NCBI RefSeq assembly: GCF_038502225.1
Contig: NC_091372.1
Location: 3,964,203 to 4,028,202, forward strand
DNA: 64,000 nt
Direction: 5' to 3'
Origin: Cherax quadricarinatus
Taxonomy: Eukaryota; Arthropoda; Malacostraca; Decapoda; Parastacidae
The notes under the pieces were generated by a model. The model did not search any database and was not told where the DNA came from. It worked only from the letters and a program-made list of their open reading frames with translations. The stretch's first letter is position 1. Each line of letters starts with the position of its first letter. Below are positions 53,818 through 62,043 of this stretch, piece by piece. A program made the translations under genes and the position numbers.

Positions 53818-54350
53818 TTACACGAATACCACCTGGTGGTTCACACTTACACTCGCTCACCCATTTGACCATAAAAAGAAATATCAATCTCAATCTTAAA
53901 ATAATGAATCCTAACTAGTCATAAGTTGGCCTGTGATACTCCAATACTGAAACTATGTATTGTGCCAAAACAAAAGCATTCACATTGTTAAACTCACAAA
54001 CTAGTACTTAGTCACTTAGCCATAATACCAACTTACCTCATACTTTGTAATGTTTTAAATTTAAGATTTGAACTAAGTCTGCCGGAAATGCCTAGCCATG
54101 CTAGGTGTTCTAGTGGTACACTCTGTAATTATTATTTTACTACATGTAAACCACACAATACCCAAATTCTGTAAACTCAGCATTGTAATCCTTATAGAGA
54201 ATAAACTTTGAATTTGAATTGAATTGAATAATCTTCATTTCACTACTACACTTGCTGCCTCTATTTTTGACTAAAGAAACTTACTGTGTGGGCAAAATGT
54301 TTCAACAACAGAGATACCCAACCATTGCACATGTTTCTTAATCTTCAACT

Positions 54351-55047
54351 TGTCAGTATTTTACACCATTTTCAATAAAACTGCACAAAGGTGCTCACAC
54401 AGACCAATGATGCTCAACGTAAAAGAATAATCAATGGATGATCTGGTACCTATTTTGATTCCCCTGTAGTGGTAATTTCATGGGTAAACTAGGCTAACTG
54501 GTCAGCAAACTTGAGCTCAACACAAACACTAATGAGGATCTATCCAATGAATTCAATTTCAGCCATAAATACCTTAATTAACAAACAATGACTATTCTGC
54601 AATACGCTAGGTAGATTGTGTCAGTAACCATAATATACTATGGCTGATAATTTGTCTAGTTTGTACATAAAAATAATATGAAAACACTTGAAATAAATGT
54701 CTACTTTGTTGCACAGTAACAACTAAAAGGTAAATTAGAAAAATTAAGTTAAAAAAATACCCATACACTTTCATTAACAGTCATGAAAAAATAAGGTTAG
54801 GTTGAATGCTCAATGTAAATTTTTTTTTAATATGCTAAACATCTCCCAAGGTGACCCCAAAAAAGAGGAAACACATTCACTGTAATTCATTCAAACACTG
54901 TTTTGCCAGAAGCATGCAGTAATGAATAGTAATTATGACATTTATGGAGCACTTGGACCTTATAGGTCACTCAGCATTCAAAGGCACAAAAAAATACATA
55001 CAACACACAATGAAAACAGTGTTGAAATGAGAAGGAAAAATCTTTAC
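54351..55047. other. Intron-like sequence, no gene seen
   Basis: AT-rich intron just downstream of the 281-nt PHKA exon. Confidence 0.45.
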
Positions 55048-55328
55048 CTGAATGATGAGACCCACACGCAGCCTCAGCATCTCCAGGAATAGGCTTGGTT
55101 CAGTGCGGATGAACATTGCCAAATATACCAGCAACTCTTGAGTCAACATTGCTGTAGATTCATCCGCTCCATATGCCTCATGGATCAGCATTCGCAAATC
55201 AGACGAGGGGAGAGGTGCGGTGATGGTCACCTCATTGTGTGGTGGCAGGCCCACTGTTACTTGCTTCTGCCGTACTAGAAGATCAGTGACAGCCTTTGCC
55301 AAGTCTTCTACACGCTTACCTAGCATGC
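55048..55328 (-). CDS. PHKA: PHKA exon 2 of the window (core regulatory segment)
   Basis: The exon is 281 nt, flanked on the minus strand by acceptor ...gctacctag and donor GTAAAG. It codes MLGK then [20 protein letters not shown], followed by VGLPP, an API/ITAPLP-type segment, [20 protein letters not shown] and [12 protein letters not shown]. These are among the most conserved stretches of the alpha subunit known to me, and the region is nearly collinear with mammalian PHKA1/PHKA2. The exon starts with two bases completing a Gly codon from the previous exon and ends on a full codon (phase 0). An in-frame ATG at its 5' end is the conserved Met/Leu position, not a start. Confidence 0.95.
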
Positions 55329-55487
55329 CTAGGTAGCAAAAAACATGTTACTAAGCAAAACTAAAAAACTGACAAACTTAATAATCTTAACGAGTGCTAC
55401 ATATGAAAGCAAATTAAAAAGCAGTCCTTTTTTCGACCTGTACAACGTAAGTGGTTAACCCTATGTATTCAATATTATTATTATTTC

Positions 55488-55900
55488 TTCTTCTTTCAAC
55501 AAACTGGCCGTATCCCACCGAGGCAGGGTTGCCCCCCCCCCAAAAAAAAACGTAAGTTTCTCATTTTAAATTTAGTAATTTATACAAGAGAAGGGGTTAC
55601 TAGCCCCTTGCCCCGGGTATTTTAGTCGCATTTTACAACACGCATGGCTTACGGAGGAAGAATTCTGTTCCACTTCCCCATGGAAATAAGAGGAAATAAA
55701 CAAGAATAAGAACTAGAAAGAAAATAGCAGAAAACCCAGAGGGGTGTGTGTACATATGGTTGTACATGTATGTGTAGTGTGACCTAAGTGTAAGTAGAAG
55801 TAGCATGACGTACCTGAAATCTTGCATGTTTATGAGACATTAAAAAAAGACACCAGCAATCCTACCATCATGTAAAACAATTACATGTTTCTGTTTTACA
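55488..55900 (-). mobile_element. Short RTE derivative (family D), full length
   Basis: In plus orientation: ttcttctttcaacaaactggccgtatcccaccgaggcagggttgcc, ggggttactagccccttgc body, gtagtgtgacctaagtgtaagtagaagtagcatgacgtacctg, and a head ending aattacatgtttctgttttacac. It is followed by (ATT)n at 55902-55931. Confidence 0.75.

Positions 55901-55901
<1 letters not shown>

Positions 55902-55932
<31 letters not shown>
55902..55932. repeat. (ATT)n microsatellite
   Basis: About ten uninterrupted ATT units next to the family D copy. Confidence 0.85.
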
Positions 55933-55936
<4 letters not shown>

Positions 55937-56369
55937 ATTATGCACACAGTAGTAGTTTAATTTCTTTCTTAAATTTGTTTAGTGATTATTTTCTTTTTTT
56001 GCTATTTCCAAGGACATTAAGTCCAGTCTATTTTTTCATAGCTAAGCTGAACATATTGTCAATGGATCTAAGGATGCTGTTAGTTAGCAAGAGCTAACTA
56101 AATTGTAGAGGCGCTGATTTTTTCTAGGAATAGTTGGAAATATGAGCTAGTGTTGAGTATTATTAAATTCTCTCTGCCAGACAATGTTTGTGACTGCTAC
56201 ATTATATAAAGTTATTCACCCCTGATCATCATGGAGACTGAATGTGTTATTGCAGATGTTTCAAAATTATCACCAGCAAGAAACAATTAGAATAGTGGGA
56301 AAATAATGCCTCTTTTATTAAGCTGCTATATTGGAGCAGGATGTAGTGGACTCATTAATTCATGTAGAT
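55933..56369. other. Intron-like sequence, no gene seen
   Basis: AT-rich non-coding; no exon or repeat recognised. Confidence 0.4.
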
Positions 56370-56374
56370 GTGTT

Positions 56375-56545
56375 ATTATTATAATCATGGGGGAGCACTA
56401 AACCCATAGGATTATACAGCTCATGTGGGGGGGAGGGGGTGGAAGGTATTCAGGCTCAATTCAGAAACTGGAGCACAGATCCAATTCCCTAGATCACGAG
56501 CCCCTCACCAGCATCAAGGAACCTCCCTTGAGGGGACCTGTAGAT
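56375..56545 (-). mobile_element. Short I-LINE-derived repeat (family H)
   Basis: In plus orientation it begins ttattataatcatgggggagcactaaacccataggattatacagc, like the I-clade LINE 3' end at 10691-10737. It ends gatccaattccctagatcacgagcccctcaccagcatcaaggaacctcccttgagggg, like that LINE's 5' end at 17245-17300. No ORF; consistent with a head-plus-tail derivative. Confidence 0.6.
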
Positions 56546-57270
56546 GTGTTAATTGATGACATTAAAAAGCAATCATACATGTTGTTTAGGAAACTAGCTA
56601 CTTGCAGATCTTCAGAATGAAGGAGGTTCATGTTGATATCTACAGCTCTTATTAAATATTATTTAGTTTAATGTTACAGATTAAAACTTTTAAGATTGTC
56701 ACCAAAGCTTGATTTCTTAGTATGAGATAATTGGTAGACTGCTTAAATTAGGTTGGTAGACAGCAAGCATCCCAGAAGGCACTACCATACTCTTAAATGA
56801 GTGTGAAATGGAAACCTGCTAATTTATTACACCCTGGCAGAATTGATGATCTTTTTTTGTCTCATGAACATGCAAGATGACAGGTAAATTTTACAAACAA
56901 TTAGTAATATCAAGTACATATGTATTTTTACTTTCTTATGAATTATACTTCTTAATAGTTCTTATTCCTGTAATAGTTCCTTTCCAATCTAGGAGGCCTA
57001 GTCTGAGACTGGGATCTGTGAAGATAATCTTCAGAGCCACTACCAGACAGCTCCTATTGTCAATGAGATATTCAAGCTTTTAGGTGTAAACTGAGCAAAA
57101 ATGTAACCATACATAATCTCGCATTAGCTTAGGGCCTTCACATAAGCTTATACAAATCTAGCTACAGTGTGATTATATACCTGTGTGATTATATAGCTGC
57201 CAGGTACAGCAACTGAAGCAGTTGGTAATGGTAATCAGCAAACAAGTGAAAATAATGTAATTCAGTAGTA
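56546..57270. other. Intron-like sequence, no gene seen
   Basis: AT-rich intron of PHKA. The small frame 56877-57083 has no recognisable domain. Confidence 0.4.
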
Positions 57271-57282
57271 CACCTACCATCC

Positions 57283-58491
57283 ATCTTATTCTTTTTAGTA
57301 ATCATTACAGGAAAAAGGGTTACTAGCCCATTGTTCCTGGCATTTTACTTGACTTTTACAACACACATGGCTTACGGAGGAAAGATTCATATTCCACTTC
57401 CCCATGGATATAAAAGGAAAAGTACTAAGAACAGGAACTAGTAAGATAAAATCAAAGAAAACTCAAATGAGTGTGTATAAATAAACGTGTACATGTATGT
57501 GTAGTGTGACCTAAGTGTAAGTAGAAGTAGCAAGACATACCTGTAATCTTGCATATTAATGAGACAGACAAAAGACACCAGCAATCCTACAATCATGTAA
57601 AACAATTACAGGCTTCTGTTTTACACTCACTTGGCAGGACAGTAGTACCTCCCTGAGTGGTGCACTGAGATATATGTGGAGACAAAAAAATGTTATCTAT
57701 GGAGGCAAAGAAGGGAATGTATGAAAGTGTAGCAGTACCAACACTCTTATAAGGGTGTGAAGCTTGGGTTGTAAACGTTGCAGCGAGGAGACAGTTGGAG
57801 GCAGTGGAGATGTCCTGTCTAAGGGCAATGTGTGGTGTAAATACTATGCAGAAAATTCGGAGTGTGGAAATTAGAAGGTGTGGAGTTAATAAAAGTATTA
57901 GTCAGAGGGCTGAAGAGGGGTTGTTGAGGTGGTTTGGTCATTTAGAGAGAATGGATCAAAGTAGAATAACATGGAGAGCGTATAAATCTGTAGGGTAAGG
58001 AAGGTGGGGTAGGGGTCATCCTCGAAAAGGTTGGAGGGAGGGGGTAAAGGAGGTTTTGTGGGCGAGGGGCTTGGACTTCCAGCAAGCGTGCGTTAGCGTG
58101 TTAGATAGGAGTGAATGGAGACAAATGGTATTTGGGACCTGACGAGCTATTGGAGTGTGAGCAGGGTAGTATTTAGTGAAGGGATTCAGGGAAACTGGTT
58201 ATTTTATATAGCCGGACTTGAGTCCTGGAAATGGAAAATACAATGCCTGCACTTTAGAGGAGGGGTTTGGGATATTGACAGTTTGGAGGGATATGTTGTG
58301 TATCTTCACATATATGCTTCTAAACTGTTGTACGTATTCTGAGCACCTCTGCAAAAACAGAGATTATGTGTGAGTGAGGTAAAAGTGTTGAATGATGATA
58401 AAAGTATTTTCTTTTTGGGGATTTTCTTTCTTTTTGGGTCACCCTGCCTCGGTGGGAGACGGCCGACTTGTTATAAAAAAAAAAAAAAAAA
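57283..58491 (+). mobile_element. RTE-like LINE (family A), copy A7, with inverted 5' segment
   Basis: 57283-57648 is the family A 5' untranslated region in minus orientation (tctttttagtaatcattacaggaaaaagggtt ... acactcacttggcaggacagtagtacctccctg). 57649-58491 is the RT C-terminal end and 3' region in plus orientation with poly-A. The middle of the element is absent. Confidence 0.83.
57649..58135 (+). pseudogene. Family A RT C-terminal remnant (copy A7)
   Basis: The plus strand reads SGALRYMWRQKN (with one extra base), KKGMYESVAVPTLL, then MEAVEMSCLRAMCGVNTMQK, KSISQRAEEGLLRWFGHLER and MDQSRITWRAYKSVG, a stop, then GRVKEVLWARGLDFQQACVS. Several small lesions. Confidence 0.82.
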
Positions 58492-58874
58492 GGACCAAGC
58501 TTGGTTCCGACTAACTGGTCTTAAGTCAAAACGGACGCAAGTCAAACCTTACTACTGAATATCAGCATCACATTATATAATGATTTTATTTTATTGTTTT
58601 ATTTTGGTATTTAATTTTTTACTCTAATTTTTATGCTGTTAGTACTGTATTTTATACTGTAAGGTTTAGGAGAAACACAGTGTACAACACAAACAGCTGT
58701 TTATTTCTCAGAACATTTGCATACAAAACATGGTCGTAAGTTGAGTGGTCGTATGCCGAACAGGTTGTAAGTTGGATGGTAGGTGTACTGTAAATGCTTC
58801 ATACTCTAATTATCATGGATGGGAAAATACAAGAAGCAGGTATGAGTTTAGCCATGAACAATAAAGGGTAAATA

Positions 58875-59077
58875 CAGTGGACCCCCGCTTAACGATCACC
58901 TCCCAATGCGACCAATTATGTAAGTGTATTTATGTAAGTGCGTTTGTACGTGTAGGTTTGGGGGTCTGAAATGGGCTAATCTACTTTACAATATTCCTTA
59001 TGGGAACAAATTCAGTCAGTATTGGCACCTGAACATACTTCTGGAATGAAAAAATATTGTTAACCGGGGGTCCACTG
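58875..59077. mobile_element. Tigger-type MITE, 203 bp
   Basis: Starts cagtggacccccgcttaacg, ends gttaaccgggggtccactg, TA on both sides. Same length and inner sequence (caatgcgaccaattatgtaagtg) as 32294-32496. Confidence 0.83.
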
Positions 59078-59252
59078 TATTGGGAAGACAGTATTCCGTG
59101 AGTGAAATGTAGATGAAGACAATATGGTAGACTATCATATTGTGTTGTGGTATAGGTATACAGAAAAGTGGAAAAAAAGGTAACATTATATCACAAATTT
59201 TCTCATAGCCTACCTCCAGCCTTGATACAATAAACTTTATGTAATGACCTAC

Positions 59253-59388
59253 CAGCAGTGTGCCGAACAAGTGCCCAGTGCTTGGCATGGCATGCACGCT
59301 CATACAGGTCTTTGAGAAGATCCTTCACACTCACTGGCTGACCTTCGATCACTGACCCTGTCTCATGATTCAGCCCAAACTGCACAAC
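59253..59388 (-). CDS. PHKA: PHKA exon 1 of the window
   Basis: The minus strand reads a pyrimidine/T-rich stretch ending ttgtag, then 136 nt open in phase 0 starting VVQFGLNHETG, then a donor GTAGGT. The end of the exon reads LLKDLYERACHAKHWALVRH-TA plus one leftover G. Alpha subunits have the matching signature (VRDLL.ELY...HWGL.R..AG). The leftover G joins GC of the next exon to give Gly, producing [12 protein letters not shown]. This part of the subunit follows the N-terminal glucoamylase-like domain. The real protein does not start here; the GTG near the 5' end is an internal Val. No upstream exon was recognised between 59389 and 64000. Confidence 0.9.
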
Positions 59389-59673
59389 CTACAACCAGAC
59401 AAATAAAAAAAAAATTGTTGGTCATTTTGCATATAAAAAGATTCAAACAATGGAAATTTAAAATACAGTGTTAGAATGCCCAAATACACTAAAAAGGATA
59501 CTAAATTCATATATACAGAGGTTACTAACATGGCATTCCTGATTTTTCAAATTAGCAACAAGTCATCTGAATAGAAAACAATTGTGGAAAGGATGTTAAT
59601 GCTTCACATATACTGTATTTGAACTGCAAATTGGCACTTGCAAAACAGTGATTAATTCCTAAGTGCCTTATTA

Positions 59674-59841
59674 TTAAGTGTGAATGTGTGTAACCTGAGG
59701 AGTTTTTGGTAAGATGGTGACCCCCCTGCAGTGAGTTCATAGGACAACAACAAATATAGCAGTAAACTGCCTCTGGAAAAACCTTAAAGTTTTTATACCT
59801 CCAGGGAATTTGTTCTAACAGCTTTAAAGCAAAAGTTAAAT
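59674..59841. repeat. 168-bp exact direct repeat, copy 1
   Basis: Starts at TTAA (59674-59677) with ttaagtgtgaatgtgtgtaacctgagg and ends gcaaaagttaaat. Identical to 60918-61085 over all 168 bases by direct reading. Confidence 0.9.
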
Positions 59842-60917
59842 ATATATACAGTACTAACATGGCAGATCTACGGCTTTACGGTGAGTGTCCAAACCGTAGA
59901 TCTACGCCATGAGCTCAGCTCACTCTGATAAACTGTGAGGGGTACATTTGGGCCTAGATATGAGAGAATACATCTATGTGGTATGTGTGCACCACATAAA
60001 ACAGATCCTGCAGCACACTGTGTATAATGAGAGAAAAAAAATGAAATCATGATTTTTCGATTAAAACAGCAACTTTGCAGTGTTTTTTCGTATGTTTTTT
60101 ATAGTTGTATTTGCGATTTCTTGGTCTCATTTGATAGAATGGAAGACATATTACAGAAATAGAGATGATTTTTATTGGTTTTAGCACTGGAAATGGCTTG
60201 AAACTGAGCTCAAAGTAGCGGAAATGTTAAATTTTTGCCGATATTCAAAAGTAAACAAACGACCTCACACATCTAATACACGTCAGCTGGTGGGTCTAAT
60301 ATACATTCACAAATATGGTGGTGATATTTATACAATTATTACAGTATTGCATAACAGTAAATCTTCTATTTTTTGGTGTGAATAAAAATTCATTATGTGA
60401 ATAAAAAATCAAAATGGAATTTATTTGTAAAGCCTCAAAACATAACTAATGAACAGAGGAAATGTTAGTTTAGTGCCAGGAATGCCTACATTGTTTATTC
60501 TGGACCCTATTTTGAAATTGGAATATTTTGAACTTTGTGTTAAATTGGCCAAATTAACAATTTCCGATCACTTTATTTTGTAGTTGAAACAGTTGACTTG
60601 GCGATTTCTTGTGCTCAATCGATAGAATAGAAGTAATACTAGTGAAATAGCTAAGAATTTGGTTGATTGGAATAATGTAATTGGCCTAAAATGGGAGTCA
60701 AAGTCGGCAAAATCGCCGATTCGTAAATATCGCTGACACATCAAAATTCGCGAGAGCATAATTTCGTCAATTTTCCACCAAATTTCGTACTTTTTGTTTT
60801 ATTACCTTCACAAAAAGATTCTCTACGATTTCATAAGAAAAAATAACAAATTTTTTTTTTGAAAATTCTTGGACACTGGTGCGTGACTCCAGATTTGGGC
60901 CTTGGACCCTGAAAGGG
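59842..60917. mobile_element. TTAA-type element, left end not clear
   Basis: The right end ggaccctgaaaggg meets TTAA at 60918-60921. The inside contains gtctcatttgatagaatggaagacatattacagaaatagagatg, inverse of the repeat at the left window edge, and gtagatctacg-type motifs (59868-59915) like the termini of the 36663 element. No transposase ORF. Confidence 0.6.
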
Positions 60918-61085
60918 TTAAGTGTGAATGTGTGTAACCTGAGGAGTTTTTGGTAAGATGGTGACCCCCCTGCAGTGAGTTCATAGGACAACAACAAATA
61001 TAGCAGTAAACTGCCTCTGGAAAAACCTTAAAGTTTTTATACCTCCAGGGAATTTGTTCTAACAGCTTTAAAGCAAAAGTTAAAT
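60918..61085. repeat. 168-bp exact direct repeat, copy 2
   Basis: Identical to 59674-59841, directly after the right end of a TTAA-type element and directly before the poly-T of RTE copy A8. Confidence 0.9.
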
Positions 61086-62043
61086 TTTTTTTTTTTTTTT
61101 TTCAACAAGTCGGCCATCTCCCACCGAGGCAGGGTGACCCAAAAAAGAAAGAAAATCCCCAAAAAGAAAATACTTTCATCATCATTCAACACTTTCACCA
61201 CACTCGCACATTATCACTGTTTTTGCAGAGGTGCTCAGAAATACAACAGTCTAGAAGCATACACACACAAAGATACACAACATATCCCTCCAAACTGCCA
61301 ATATCCCAAACCCCTCCTTTAAAGTGCAGGCATTGTACTTCCCATTTCCAGGACTCAAGTCCGACTATATGAAAATAACCGGTTTCCCTGAATCCCTTCA
61401 CTAAATATTACCCTGCTCACACTCCAACAGATCGTCAGGTCCCAAGTACCATTCGTCTCCATTCACTCCTATCTAACACGCTCACGCACGCTTGCTGGAA
61501 GTCCAAGCCCCTTACCCACAAAACCTCCTTTACCCCCTCTCTCCAACCCTTTCGAGGACGACCCCTACCCCGCCTTCCTTCCCCTATAGATTTATATGCT
61601 TTCCATGTCATTCTACTTTGATCCATTCTCTCTAAATGACCAAACCACCTCAACAACCCCTCTTCTGCCCTCTGACTAATACTTTTAACTCCACACCTTC
61701 TCCTAATTTCCACACTCCGAATTTTCTGCATAATATTTACACCACACATTGCCCTTAAACAGGACATCTCCACTGCCTCCAACCGTCTCCTCGCTGCTGC
61801 ATTTACCACCCAAGCTTCACACCCATATAAGAGTGTTGGTACTACTATACTTTCATACATTCCCTTCTTTGCCTCCAGAGATAACGTTTTTTTGACTCCA
61901 CATATACCTCAACGCACCACTCACCTTTTTTCCCTCATCAATTCTATGATTAACCTCATCCTTCATAAATCCATCCGCCGACACGTCAACTCCCAAGTAT
62001 CTGAAAACATTCACTTCTTCCATACTCCTCCTCCCCAATTTGA
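61086..62043 (-). mobile_element. RTE-like LINE (family A), copy A8, 5' truncated
   Basis: Poly-T (61086-61103), tail, 3' untranslated region and RT C-terminal coding sequence on the minus strand. It ends at about 62043 (ctcctcctccccaatttgata) where plus-oriented family A sequence begins. Confidence 0.88.
61435..62038 (-). pseudogene. Family A RT C-terminal part (copy A8)
   Basis: Two pieces: 62038-61853 (MGRRSMEEVNVFRYLGVDVS, ADGFMKDEVNHRIDEGKK) and 61860-61435 (MYESIVVPTLLYGCEAWVVN, RWFGHLERMDQSRMTWKAYK, RGRGRPRKGWREGVKEVLWV). An extra T in the ctccacatat/ttttt region and a lost codon (CGVKSIS for CGVNKSIS) separate it from intact copies. Confidence 0.85.

Larger units (their letters stand above)
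49266..54221 (+). mobile_element. CR1/L2-like LINE (family B), copy B2, near full length
   Basis: AT-rich 5' region with 131-bp tandem units (to 50849), endonuclease (50850-51640), RT (52270-53250), C-terminal part (53260-53817) and 3' tail ending tttgaatttgaattgaattgaata at 54221. The exact 5' end is uncertain. Two frame breaks, one caused by a 13-bp tandem duplication, are the only obvious lesions seen. It is inserted into a foldback element. Confidence 0.82.
46205..54350. mobile_element. Foldback element (family F) split by two large insertions
   Basis: Left arm pieces at 46205-46266 (gttgggtatctttgttgttgaatcattttgcctacacagtagg) and 49092-49265 (cagaggcagcaggtgtagtagtgaaatgatgatg). Right arm at 54222-54350 (atcttcatttcactactacacttgctgcctc...cttactgtgtgggcaaaatgtttcaacaacagagatacccaacc). 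These match, in order, the complete element at 8587-8957. A Tigger-like element (46269-49089) and LINE copy B2 separate them. Confidence 0.65.
57271..58785. mobile_element. MITE (as at 9839) interrupted by an RTE insertion
   Basis: Its left end cacctaccatcc is at 57271-57282. The rest (ggaccaagcttggttccgac ... gttggatggtaggtg) is at 58492-58785, followed by TA. The internal sequence (actactgaatatcagcatcacattatataatgatttt) matches 9918-9955. Confidence 0.78.
9712..59388 (-). other. PHKA: PHKA gene, partial (phosphorylase b kinase regulatory alpha subunit locus)
   Basis: Five minus-strand exons (59388-59253, 55328-55048, 45206-45068, 42210-42178, 35655-35606) join with consistent phases into one open reading frame matching the C-terminal half of the alpha regulatory subunit of phosphorylase kinase. 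Two candidate 21-nt microexons (32041-32021, 9732-9712) extend it. In the known enzyme, alpha and beta subunits restrain the gamma kinase until phosphorylation or calcium relieves inhibition, which activates glycogen phosphorylase in the cytosol. Introns run from about 2.9 to 9.8 kb and hold most of the mobile elements listed here. The 5' exons lie beyond 64 kb and the 3' exons are off the left edge or unrecognised. Alpha rather than beta is preferred because of the [13 protein letters not shown] and VGLPP segments. Confidence 0.88.
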
